Origin: Saprospiraceae bacterium
GTDB taxonomy: Bacteria; Bacteroidota; Bacteroidia; Chitinophagales; Saprospiraceae
Direction: 5' to 3'
Assembly (NCBI GenBank): GCA_028280415.1
Contig: JANQLV010000014.1
Coordinates: 62,001-126,000 of the forward strand
Length of the DNA stretch: 64,000 nucleotides
Shown here: positions 27,228 to 34,944 of the stretch, one piece after another
Numbering within the stretch: position 1 is the stretch's first letter
How the letters are laid out: each line of letters opens with the position of its first letter
Notes under the pieces: generated by a model
Seen by the model: only the letters and a program-made list of their open reading frames with translations
Databases searched by the model: none
What the model was told of the DNA's origin: nothing
Position numbers and translations under genes: made by a program

Positions 27228-28382
27228 ATGAAGAAAATTGTACTATTATTTAATATGCTTTGCTTGGGCTTTTTTTTCTGTGAAGCTCAATTGATTAATT
27301 GGCAAACAGGAAGTGGTGACCCTTGTGCGGGTACAGGTAATGGAACTGCCAACTCAACTTCTGATGCAGCTTGTATCACTATAGTTGATCTTTGTAGAGG
27401 AGGCGGAATTAATTCTGCTAGTGGTGGAGATTTCAATTCAAATGGATTTGATACTTCAAATTCAGATTGCAACGATGCTATAACAGATGATGATTGTTTA
27501 ACTTGGGGATTCGATGTTGCTGCGGGTTGTTCCGTTGCTGCAGGTTCAGTGATTGAATTTCAACTCGATAGAAGTAATACTGGCCCTGGAAATTACTGTC
27601 TGGATGTAGAAATTGGCTCGGGTAATGGTTTTAATACTATAAGTACAGGTACAATTAGTTCTTCTACAGGATGTGTTAGTGATCAGGTGAATGCTACTGA
27701 TATTAATGGACCGATAACTGTTACATTCAGATTATGTGCCTGGGGGGCATCTGGTGGTTCTGGTACTATGGATATTGAAGATGGTATTGCGAGTTGTGGA
27801 GGTGCAGAAGGTGGAATTTCCTTGACGGAGCTTGTTCCAACACCAGTTAATTTTACTTTTTTCACCGCCAGACCAATGACTAATAAAGCGATAAGCCTAG
27901 ATTGGTCTACTTCATCTGAGGAAAGCAATGAATATTTCAGTATAGAACATAGTATAAATGGTCGTGATTTTGTAGAAATCGACCAGGTACATGGAGCACT
28001 TAATTCGGATATAGAGCGTTTTTACAGCTATATACATAAAAATGCTGTACAGGGTGTTAACTATTATCGCTTGCGTCAAGTGGATACAGATGGAACTTAT
28101 TCTTATAGTGCTATCGAAGCTGTTACTTTGACTGGTAAAATGGAAGTAAATATTTTCCCGACATTAGCTGAAAGTCAGATGACCCTTGCTGTTTCCGCAG
28201 AATTGGACAGCGATGTACAAATTGAAGTATACAATATTCTTGGACGGTTGGTTATTACGGATATTCTAGAAAGAGGTGCTACTCAAACTATTCTCAATGT
28301 AGCAAATCTGCAGAAAGGCCAGTACCTTGTACGTATTTCTAATGGTGCTGATGTTCATACCTCCAGATTTATTAAGAAGTAA
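27228..28382 (+). CDS. secreted protein with type A T9SS sorting domain
   Basis: 384 residues. A signal peptide (MKKIVLLFNMLCLGFFFCEAQ) is followed by a Gly/Ser/Cys-rich passenger of about 200 residues (residues 22-210, many Cys) with no family I recognise. Next comes a fibronectin-like stretch common before the sorting signal (ISLDWSTSSEESNEYFSIE, NYYRLRQVDTDGTYSYS), then a type A sorting domain (about 310-384; VNIFPTLAESQM ... GQYLVRISNG ... RFIKK). It is predicted to be exported by the T9SS and anchored or released at the surface. A strong terminator follows. Confidence 0.82.
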   Translation: MKKIVLLFNMLCLGFFFCEAQLINWQTGSGDPCAGTGNGTANSTSDAACITIVDLCRGGGINSASGGDFNSNGFDTSNSDCNDAITDDDCLTWGFDVAAGCSVAAGSVIEFQLDRSNTGPGNYCLDVEIGSGNGFNTISTGTISSSTGCVSDQVNATDINGPITVTFRLCAWGASGGSGTMDIEDGIASCGGAEGGISLTELVPTPVNFTFFTARPMTNKAISLDWSTSSEESNEYFSIEHSINGRDFVEIDQVHGALNSDIERFYSYIHKNAVQGVNYYRLRQVDTDGTYSYSAIEAVTLTGKMEVNIFPTLAESQMTLAVSAELDSDVQIEVYNILGRLVITDILERGATQTILNVANLQKGQYLVRISNGADVHTSRFIKK

Positions 28383-28420
28383 ACCCCTCTCCATAAATAG
28401 CACTCCTTGAAAAGTGCGAA

Positions 28421-28455
28421 CGGAATCTTCTAAGATATCGAAGATTCCGTTTTTA
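28421..28455 (+). terminator. rho-independent terminator
   Basis: A 10-bp perfect stem (CGGAATCTTC / GAAGATTCCG) with a 9-base loop, followed by TTTTT. It ends the type A sorting-domain gene. Confidence 0.9.
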
Positions 28456-28535
28456 TTTTCCGCTTTCATCTTTTTCGAAAATCATGTATCTTATATGTTC
28501 ATTCCGAAGGCCACGTAGAAACCAAAACAATAACT

Positions 28536-29291
28536 ATGAAAATATCTAAATATCTTCTTCTAGTGGCTTTGCTTACAGGCTCATCTGCTTTTATGAATCA
28601 ATCCAATTGGATTGACCTTGATCAGGGTCTGGTAGCTTATTATTCTTTTAACGATTGTGATGCCCGGGACGAAAGCGGCTTTGAATCACATGGAACGCTT
28701 TACGGTGGTGTAGATTGCTGGTGTGGTATAGAAGATGAAGGACTTTTATTTGACGGGATTGATGATTACGTCCAGTTCGAAGGTATTGTTAATCGCTATT
28801 TCACTACCTCGGACTTTACGGTGAGTTTTTATTTTAAGTCCAATCAGTATACGGTACTTAAACAAAGTCTGCTTTCCAAAAGAGCGAATTGCGAAGATTA
28901 TAATACACTGGACTTTCGCCTTGATCAAAATTTAAAACAAGTAGAAACAGAGGTCCGCGAAACGCCGCTTAAAGATTATGGGGATATTTCACCGGATACC
29001 GGCGGAGAAGGCTGGAAACACCTGGTGCTGGTACGCAAAGGCACCAGAGCCTATACTTATATTAATGGCATTCCCCAACAGGAAGGTTTTAGATGCAATG
29101 GGATCGATCTATCCAATGATGCCCTGCTATCCTTTTCCGATAGTCCTTGTATTAAAGATGGAAGAATTGTTCGGTTTAAGGGAGTTCTGGACGAATTAAA
29201 AGTCTATGACCGGGCACTAAGTGATGAAGAAGTATTCGAATTGTATTTACTGAATCCGATTGAGAAGGCAGTACAGGATTGTGCTACCTGA
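28536..29291 (+). CDS. secreted LamG-domain protein without sorting domain
   Basis: 251 residues: a signal peptide (about 1-19) and one LamG/concanavalin-like jelly roll (about 30-240; LVAYYSFNDCDARDESG, LLFDGIDDYVQF, ELKVYDRALSDEEVFELY). It is clearly a paralogue of the N-terminal domain of the protein at 30666-31889 but stops right after the LamG fold, with no T9SS sorting domain. It probably binds a glycan or stays in the periplasm (inference). Confidence 0.78.
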   Translation: MKISKYLLLVALLTGSSAFMNQSNWIDLDQGLVAYYSFNDCDARDESGFESHGTLYGGVDCWCGIEDEGLLFDGIDDYVQFEGIVNRYFTTSDFTVSFYFKSNQYTVLKQSLLSKRANCEDYNTLDFRLDQNLKQVETEVRETPLKDYGDISPDTGGEGWKHLVLVRKGTRAYTYINGIPQQEGFRCNGIDLSNDALLSFSDSPCIKDGRIVRFKGVLDELKVYDRALSDEEVFELYLLNPIEKAVQDCAT

Positions 29292-29320
29292 AAATTAAAG
29301 GATTTGACTTTAAAATAAAA

Positions 29321-29364
29321 AACCCAGATTCCAGCATTGATCAGTGTGGAATCTGGGTTTTTTA
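29321..29364. terminator. bidirectional terminator between LamG gene and parA
   Basis: A perfect 13-bp stem (AACCCAGATTCCA / TGGAATCTGGGTT) with a 13-base loop, flanked by As on one side and Ts on the other. It lies between convergent genes. Confidence 0.9.
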
Positions 29365-29400
29365 TTATGAAAAAAGGAATTTATTCAAATGCGATTTATA

Positions 29401-30072
29401 CTAGAGTTTAAACTTTCTGCAAAACTCTTTGAAAAACGGCTCGAATCTTCTTTCCCCTTCTACCGACTCCAGAATCGATTTATAAAAGGAAGGATGAGTA
29501 AATATTTTGAGATCGGGTAAAGAGTTTTTAAACATCTTCAGACCGTCTTTTTTCATCGCCTTTTCGGCAACTTCATTGGATTTTCGCTGATTACGTCGAT
29601 TGATAAAACCGTAAAACTTAAAATCATCCCCCATATTTTTCTTATCCTCCGCAGCTTCACTAAGAATTTCCGCAAAGTCCTGACTGGATAATACATCCAC
29701 TTCATTTCCAACTACGGGAACAAGTACCGAATCACAATTATATAAAAGCATGACGGTAGCCGTATCTTTCTTTTTATCGGTCATTCGTGGAATATCGATA
29801 AAAATAACATCGTAATCTCCTCCAAAACGCTTCAAAAAAGTCTGTACTTTACGCGGGGTCAATTCTTCAACTTCGATAGCCGGTTCCTCCTCATATTGCG
29901 CTCTTTCTCTTTCGTACATTTCCATAACACTACCCTGACTATCACAATCAATAATCAGTACTTTTTTCTTTTTTCGCTTTGCCAGGGCAACAGCCAATAA
30001 AATACTTACACAAGATTTTCCAACACCTCCTTTGCTATTTGCCACGCTAATGATTCTGGTATTGTTTTTCAT
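29401..30072 (-). CDS. orphan ParA-family ATPase
   Basis: 223 residues with the deviant Walker A motif KGGVGKS (about 14-20), VLIIDCDSQGSV (Walker A' region) and VIFIDIPRMTD (Walker B). It belongs to the small ParA/MinD group that positions DNA or protein cargo. There is no ParB, parS-like array or replication gene nearby, so it is probably not a plasmid partition system but a cellular cargo positioner (inference). The middle is rich in Lys and Glu. The start ATG at 30072 gives MKNNTRIISVANSK. Confidence 0.85.
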   Translation of the reverse strand: MKNNTRIISVANSKGGVGKSCVSILLAVALAKRKKKKVLIIDCDSQGSVMEMYERERAQYEEEPAIEVEELTPRKVQTFLKRFGGDYDVIFIDIPRMTDKKKDTATVMLLYNCDSVLVPVVGNEVDVLSSQDFAEILSEAAEDKKNMGDDFKFYGFINRRNQRKSNEVAEKAMKKDGLKMFKNSLPDLKIFTHPSFYKSILESVEGERRFEPFFKEFCRKFKL

Positions 30073-30221
30073 TCTTAAAGCTTTTTGAATTTTCCTACAA
30101 GTTTAACAAGTTTTTGTCGAATCTCAAATAAAATAAAGGTGAGAACGCTTTTCAATCTTCTTTATTCGTAATTCATTATGTACTAGATGCTGTTTGATAT
30201 CCTGAATTCGGAAAACGAACG

Positions 30222-30251
30222 ACGAAAATCGAATCGCGAATAACGAAAATC
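30222..30251. repeat. short direct repeats upstream of ybaB
   Basis: ACGAAAATC occurs at 30222-30230 and 30243-30251, 21 bases apart (two helical turns), in a stretch rich in CGAA words. It lies just upstream of the ybaB -7 box. It could be an operator or decayed simple sequence. Confidence 0.35.
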
Positions 30252-30263
30252 AAACCGAATGCT

Positions 30264-30271
30264 TACCTTTG
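30264..30271 (+). promoter_or_regulatory. -7 promoter box for ybaB
   Basis: TACCTTTG, a TAnnTTTG match, 34 bases before the ybaB ATG. Confidence 0.6.
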
Positions 30272-30305
30272 CAGGTATTATTTATACAACATAAACTGTT
30301 CAATC

Positions 30306-30611
30306 ATGTTTGGAAATATGGAAGAAATGCAGAAGCAGATGAAAGCAAAGCTTTCTGCAATCAAAGTTGAGGCGGAAGCAGGTGATGGCGCAGTACGGGT
30401 AACGGCCAATGCTGCCAGAGAAATTTTAAATATTTCTATCAATAAAGAAATGCTCAATTGGGAGGATAAAGAGGAAATAGAAGATTTGGTGATGGTAGCC
30501 GTCAACAGAGCCCTGGCTTTAGCTACTCAAAAGGAGGCGGAAGAAACGCAAAATATGATTAAAGACATGATGCCTCCCGGAATGGGGGGACTTGGAGACC
30601 TTTTTGGTTAA
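30306..30611 (+). CDS. ybaB: YbaB/EbfC nucleoid-associated protein
   Basis: Small DNA-binding dimer of 101 residues. Family layout: N-terminal helix (NMEEMQKQMKAKLSAIKVE), a central beta sheet (GAVRVTANAAREILNISI) and a C-terminal helix (VMVAVNRALALATQKEAEE), then a Met/Gly-rich tail (MMPPGMGGLGDLFG). It is often found next to dnaX and recR, but not here; the next gene is a secreted LamG protein. Confidence 0.93.
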   Translation: MFGNMEEMQKQMKAKLSAIKVEAEAGDGAVRVTANAAREILNISINKEMLNWEDKEEIEDLVMVAVNRALALATQKEAEETQNMIKDMMPPGMGGLGDLFG

Positions 30612-30665
30612 AATATTGTTGTGCTAAATTCGTTTAGAAAGGAGTTTATAAAGTTGAATAGAATA

Positions 30666-31889
30666 ATGAAGAATCTTTTTTCTACGGTAATTATGTTTTT
30701 TCTGGCATTTTCGTCAAATGCTCAAACCACCGAGGATTTGGTGGCTTTTTATAGCTTTAATGATTCTACTGCCAATGATCAAATTGGTGGTGGTTCTAAT
30801 GGCACCTTTATCGGTGATCCTCAATTGGTCTGCGGTGTAGACGGACTGGCTCTGAGTTTTAACGGTTTTGATGATCACGTATTATTTGTCGGAACCGTGA
30901 ATGATTTCTTTGAAGATGATGATTTTACGCTGGGCTTTTTTATTAAACCAGTAAGTGTTCTCGGAACTCAAACTGTTTTTTCCAAAAAAGAGACCTGTGA
31001 TGATGAAAATGCTTTTGCTATTCGATATACACCTACCGCTAATAGCATTACGGTCGAAATGAGTGAAAATCCTAATAAAAGAGTAATTCTTACAACACCA
31101 CTGGATGCGGATAAATGCTGGCATCAGGTGACCGTTGTACGAAACGGAGGGGTCGTTCGGCTTTATGTAAATGGTACATTGCGCGAAACCGGAACAACCC
31201 TATCCAGGATCGATATTGCCAATGATGCAGTCTGGGCTATTGCCGATGGTATTTGTGTTGGTGTAACGGATAACCCTTATGGTGGTTTACTGGATGAAGT
31301 TCGGCTTTATGACCGGGCACTTAATGAAAGGGAAGTCAGAGGGCTTTATGAACCATTGATTCCCGATAATATTATCACTTCGGATACGACGGTATTCCTT
31401 GGAAATGATGTACAGATTGAGGCTGGAAATACTTGCGCGGATGTTATTATGTGGGATCCAACAAATAATTTGGATGATCCTACGATCACCGAACCACTTA
31501 TTTCTCCCGTCCAAACACAGACTTATACGGCAACCTATACAGATAATGTTTTTACCTGTGTTGCCACAGATTCGATCAGAATCACTGTGATTGATCCCGC
31601 TGATCTGGATTGTAGTAAGGTCTTTTTGCCCAATGCCTTTACGCCTAATGATGATGGGCGCAATGATACTTATGGCATTTCCAATCCCTATGCAGTTGCG
31701 GATTTGGTCTCTTTCGAAATTTTTGACCGTTGGGGCGCAAGAGTTTTTATGACAACCGATGCTATGGAACAATGGGACGGAAATTTTAAAGGCCAGCCAA
31801 TGAATCCCGGTGTTTTACTTTACAAAATTATTTTCCGTTGCGATGGAGAAGAAATTGTTGATGTAGGTAGCCTTACGATAATTCGCTGA
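30666..31889 (+). CDS. LamG-domain protein with type B T9SS sorting domain
   Basis: 407 residues from the ATG at 30666, chosen for the signal peptide (MKNLFSTVIMFFLAFSSNAQ). A LamG jelly roll (about 25-225; LALSFNGFDDHVLF, DEVRLYDRALNEREV) is followed by an Ig/PKD-like linker (about 230-310; TQTYTATYTDNVFTC) and a type B C-terminal domain (about 320-407) with the hallmark PNAFTPNDDGRNDTY, FEIFDRWGARVF and a VLLYKIIF end. It is predicted to be exported by the T9SS and held at the surface, perhaps binding glycans. Confidence 0.87.
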   Translation: MKNLFSTVIMFFLAFSSNAQTTEDLVAFYSFNDSTANDQIGGGSNGTFIGDPQLVCGVDGLALSFNGFDDHVLFVGTVNDFFEDDDFTLGFFIKPVSVLGTQTVFSKKETCDDENAFAIRYTPTANSITVEMSENPNKRVILTTPLDADKCWHQVTVVRNGGVVRLYVNGTLRETGTTLSRIDIANDAVWAIADGICVGVTDNPYGGLLDEVRLYDRALNEREVRGLYEPLIPDNIITSDTTVFLGNDVQIEAGNTCADVIMWDPTNNLDDPTITEPLISPVQTQTYTATYTDNVFTCVATDSIRITVIDPADLDCSKVFLPNAFTPNDDGRNDTYGISNPYAVADLVSFEIFDRWGARVFMTTDAMEQWDGNFKGQPMNPGVLLYKIIFRCDGEEIVDVGSLTIIR

Positions 31890-31935
31890 CTTTTTCTTAT
31901 TTTGCCAACTTATTGTTAAGTCAAGTATACACTTA

Positions 31936-32568
31936 ATGAGAATTATTGGTGGATTATACATTTTCTTCCTGTTTTTGCTTTTTTCTTGCAATGATAATCC
32001 GACAGCCCAAAACTCGGTTTCAAATGAAGTTAATCCACCGCCCGCTTCAAATAGCCTTTCCAATAATAGTGATGCAAAAGAGCAAACCGAAGACTTAAAG
32101 GTGCTAAATCCTGAATCCGGGCAAGAAGATACAGTCCTCGAAGCAAGTCCTAAAGCCTCGACAAAAGAGGTTTCTGATGTGAAAAAGCAGCCAGAAGCAG
32201 CAAAGCAGCAACCAAAAAAGATAAAACCTAAAAATCGGAAGAAACCCGAAATTGAATTTAAGGAAGCCGTTTTCGATTTTGGAGTAATCAATCAAGGGGA
32301 CAAAATTGAACATGATTTTGTTTTTAAAAATACCGGAAATGCGGATTTGGAAATTCTAAATGTTGATGTAAGCTGTGGTTGCACTGTACCCACTTTTCCC
32401 TTTATGCCTGTTGCACCCGGGGAGGAAGGAAAAATAGGTGTTATTTATAATAGTACCGGCAAATTGGGAAATCAAAAGCCAATGATTACAGTTGTGGCCA
32501 ATACCAGACCTGCCAGGCATAAAATTTATCTAAAAGGCGTCGTTGACGCTGAACGTTCCGGTGAATAG
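31936..32568 (+). CDS. DUF1573 lipoprotein
   Basis: 210 residues: a short signal with a lipobox (FLLFSC, Cys about 18), a low-complexity Ser/Asn/Lys/Pro linker (about 19-105), then a DUF1573 domain (about 107-205; FDFGVINQGDKIEHDFVFKN, VSCGCTVPTFPFMPVAPGE). DUF1573 is an immunoglobulin-like ASPM/SPD-2/Hydin-type fold common in Bacteroidota, function unknown. The gene starts 46 bases after the LamG gene, so the two may be co-transcribed. Confidence 0.84.
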   Translation: MRIIGGLYIFFLFLLFSCNDNPTAQNSVSNEVNPPPASNSLSNNSDAKEQTEDLKVLNPESGQEDTVLEASPKASTKEVSDVKKQPEAAKQQPKKIKPKNRKKPEIEFKEAVFDFGVINQGDKIEHDFVFKNTGNADLEILNVDVSCGCTVPTFPFMPVAPGEEGKIGVIYNSTGKLGNQKPMITVVANTRPARHKIYLKGVVDAERSGE

Positions 32569-32610
32569 AAAGTGCGAAAAAACTATTCTACTTGCTTGTT
32601 ATGTACATGT

Positions 32611-32642
32611 TTTGACATTTTATCATAAAAAAAGCAACTTTG
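32611..32642 (+). promoter_or_regulatory. promoter of the TPR histidine kinase
   Basis: TTTG at 32611-32614 fits the -33 box. After 20 bases CAACTTTG at 32635-32642 fits the -7 box TAnnTTTG with one mismatch. It lies 55 bases before the ATG. Confidence 0.55.
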
Positions 32643-32697
32643 GAATAAAATTCGCGCTCTTGTGCTAGACGATAAAGCCAATTTGTAAAACTGATAA

Positions 32698-34875
32698 ATG
32701 TCAGCAGAAAAAATACATAATTTACTCAATCGCAGTGATGATGAATTTCTAAAGCGTAATCTCAAGATGGCATTAAAAAATGCCAGAAAAGCTTTAGAAC
32801 TCTCCGAACAAGATTCCTATACTAAAGGTATTCTCCAGTCTAATTTGTTATTGGGCAAAATTTATACAACTACGGGAAGATTTCAGGCTGAACAAGGGCA
32901 CTATCCTACCGCTTTAAATTATATCAATCGCGCGGATGAACTCAGCCAAAACCTATCTCAAAATGGGCATACCATTGAAATTTGTCTTGCTTATGGGGAC
33001 GTTTACCAAAACCAGTTAATTCTTGATAAAGCGGCTAGTTCGTATCAGCGAGCGCTGGATTATGGTCGGAACCAAGCGGGAGAGCAAGGGGTAATCCGAT
33101 CGCTGTGTGCCTTGAGTAATCACTACGTATTAAAAAAGAAACTGGATAAAGCTTTTGAATTGGTGAGCGAAGCTTTAGAGCTGCTTAATGATGATACCCC
33201 GGCTTCGCTTAAAGTAGCGGTATACAATCAGTTGTGCCAGGTGTACATAAAAAAACAGGAATATGCTAACGTATTGGACTATTCCAATACAGCGCTGAAA
33301 CTGAGTCGGGAAACGGGAGAAATAGAAAAAGAACTGATAGCGCTTAATAATATCGCAGTGTATCATGGAACCCGGGCAAATTATAAGACGGCGATGGAAC
33401 ATTTGCTGGAGGCCCTTGAAAAGAGCAAATCTATCAATTTTCGATACAACACTTCGCAGAGCCTTATCAATATTGCAACGATATATGCTTCACTGTATAA
33501 CTATCAGGAAGCCATTAATCGTTATGAGACAGTGTTGGCAAGTTACGATAATGTGATGGATGATTATACCAAAGTCATTGTGCTGAACAACCTGGGGAAT
33601 ATTTATTATCAATCAGATGATCCTCAAAAAGCAATTGATAGTTTTGAAATAGCCTATCAAATGGCTAAGAAGATTGCCTATAAAGAGATGATTGCTCATT
33701 GTCTGGCGCAAAGAAGCCGGGCCAAAGCAGCTTTGCGTGATTTTAATTCTGCACTTGTCGATGCAGAAATTGCCCAGGATTTATTTTCTGAACTGGGAGA
33801 TATCAATGGGAAGCAAATCAATCTGATCAATTTTGGTAATATTTATTTTCATAAAAAAGCTTATGACGAAGCCATCAAGTTGACGAGTCTGGGGATTGTT
33901 GCTGCCAAAAGGATGAAAGACGAGGAAAGCGAAATTAGAGGCTATCAAATACTGGCAAAAATATATCAGGAGACAGAGGATTTTCAAAGGGCTTTGGATT
34001 ATCAGCTAATCTATTCAAAAGCGCAGGAAAGATTCGCTAAAGAACAAAGGAGTCGGCAAGTTTTGGATATGGAAATCCAGTTTGCTATCCGTGAAAAACA
34101 GAAAGAAATTGAACAACTGACCAAAGAAAATGAATATCAGGCCTTGCTATTGGAGCAGAGTGATCAAATTGCTAATCAAAATGTCCAGTTGCTTCAAGTT
34201 AATGAAGAATTGCGCCAGTTTGCCTATGTCGCCTCACATGATTTAAAAGAGCCGCTGAGAATGATTGGTAGCTATACCCAGTTAATTCACAGAAAGTTTG
34301 AAAAATATATTGACGAACAGTCCGCTCCGTTCTTTGAGTATGTAAGCGAAGGTGTCATCAGGATGAATAACCTATTGGATGCCCTGCTCAAGTATGCAAC
34401 AATTGGTAAGACTGAACTGGAGATAGAAACGGTCAATTTGCAAGATGTACTTGATATCAGTAAAATTAATTTGCAGGTTAGTATCGAAGAGACAGATACA
34501 GAAATTATTGTAGATGAGCCTCTGCCGATCGTTCGATCTGTTCAGTCTTTGCTGATCCAGCTTTTTCAAAACCTCCTCAGCAATGCGATTAAATTTAGAA
34601 AAGACGGATGCAAACCTCAGATTCACGTTTATGCCAAGGAGGATTCGGAGTATTTCAAGATTTTTATAAAAGATAATGGGATAGGCATCGATCCGGAGTT
34701 TCAGGAGCGCATCTTTGTTATTTTTCAGAGACTGCACACTCGCAACCAGTACGAAGGTACAGGAATAGGTCTTGCCGTCTGTCAAAAAATAGTTCAACGC
34801 CTGGGAGGGACAATTAATGTTAATGCTCAACTGGGAGAAGGCGCAACTTTCAGTTTTACTATTCCTAAGCGTTAG
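32698..34875 (+). CDS. cytoplasmic TPR-containing sensor histidine kinase
   Basis: 725 residues with no membrane helix or signal peptide. Around ten TPR-type helical repeats (about 10-440; typified by IALNNIAVYHGTRANYKTAM and VLNNLGNIYYQSDDPQKAI) are followed by a coiled coil (about 455-505), then HisKA with H514 in YVASHDLKEPLRM. The HATPase domain has FQNLLSNAIKFRK (N box), DNGIGIDPEF (G1) and GTGIGLAV (G2). No response regulator is adjacent, so its partner is elsewhere. TPRs suggest sensing through protein contacts rather than a small ligand (inference). A terminator follows at once. Confidence 0.92.
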   Translation: MSAEKIHNLLNRSDDEFLKRNLKMALKNARKALELSEQDSYTKGILQSNLLLGKIYTTTGRFQAEQGHYPTALNYINRADELSQNLSQNGHTIEICLAYGDVYQNQLILDKAASSYQRALDYGRNQAGEQGVIRSLCALSNHYVLKKKLDKAFELVSEALELLNDDTPASLKVAVYNQLCQVYIKKQEYANVLDYSNTALKLSRETGEIEKELIALNNIAVYHGTRANYKTAMEHLLEALEKSKSINFRYNTSQSLINIATIYASLYNYQEAINRYETVLASYDNVMDDYTKVIVLNNLGNIYYQSDDPQKAIDSFEIAYQMAKKIAYKEMIAHCLAQRSRAKAALRDFNSALVDAEIAQDLFSELGDINGKQINLINFGNIYFHKKAYDEAIKLTSLGIVAAKRMKDEESEIRGYQILAKIYQETEDFQRALDYQLIYSKAQERFAKEQRSRQVLDMEIQFAIREKQKEIEQLTKENEYQALLLEQSDQIANQNVQLLQVNEELRQFAYVASHDLKEPLRMIGSYTQLIHRKFEKYIDEQSAPFFEYVSEGVIRMNNLLDALLKYATIGKTELEIETVNLQDVLDISKINLQVSIEETDTEIIVDEPLPIVRSVQSLLIQLFQNLLSNAIKFRKDGCKPQIHVYAKEDSEYFKIFIKDNGIGIDPEFQERIFVIFQRLHTRNQYEGTGIGLAVCQKIVQRLGGTINVNAQLGEGATFSFTIPKR

Positions 34876-34884
34876 AGAAAACTC

Positions 34885-34922
34885 AAAAGCCAAGTACAAC
34901 AATTAAGTGATACTTGGCTTTT
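34885..34922. terminator. bidirectional terminator after the TPR kinase
   Basis: A perfect 12-bp stem (AAAAGCCAAGTA / TACTTGGCTTTT) with a 14-base loop. It lies between two convergent genes, and its ends supply T-runs for both. Confidence 0.87.
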
Positions 34923-34944
34923 GTGTTAAACGATTTACTCTTTT

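Noticed and set aside
31287..31772. 161-codon minus-strand frame inside the LamG/type B gene
   Set aside because: Antisense of a gene with clear domains; Ile/Arg-rich shadow pattern.
34372..34902. 176-codon minus-strand frame inside the TPR kinase
   Set aside because: Antisense of the HATPase region; crosses the terminator.
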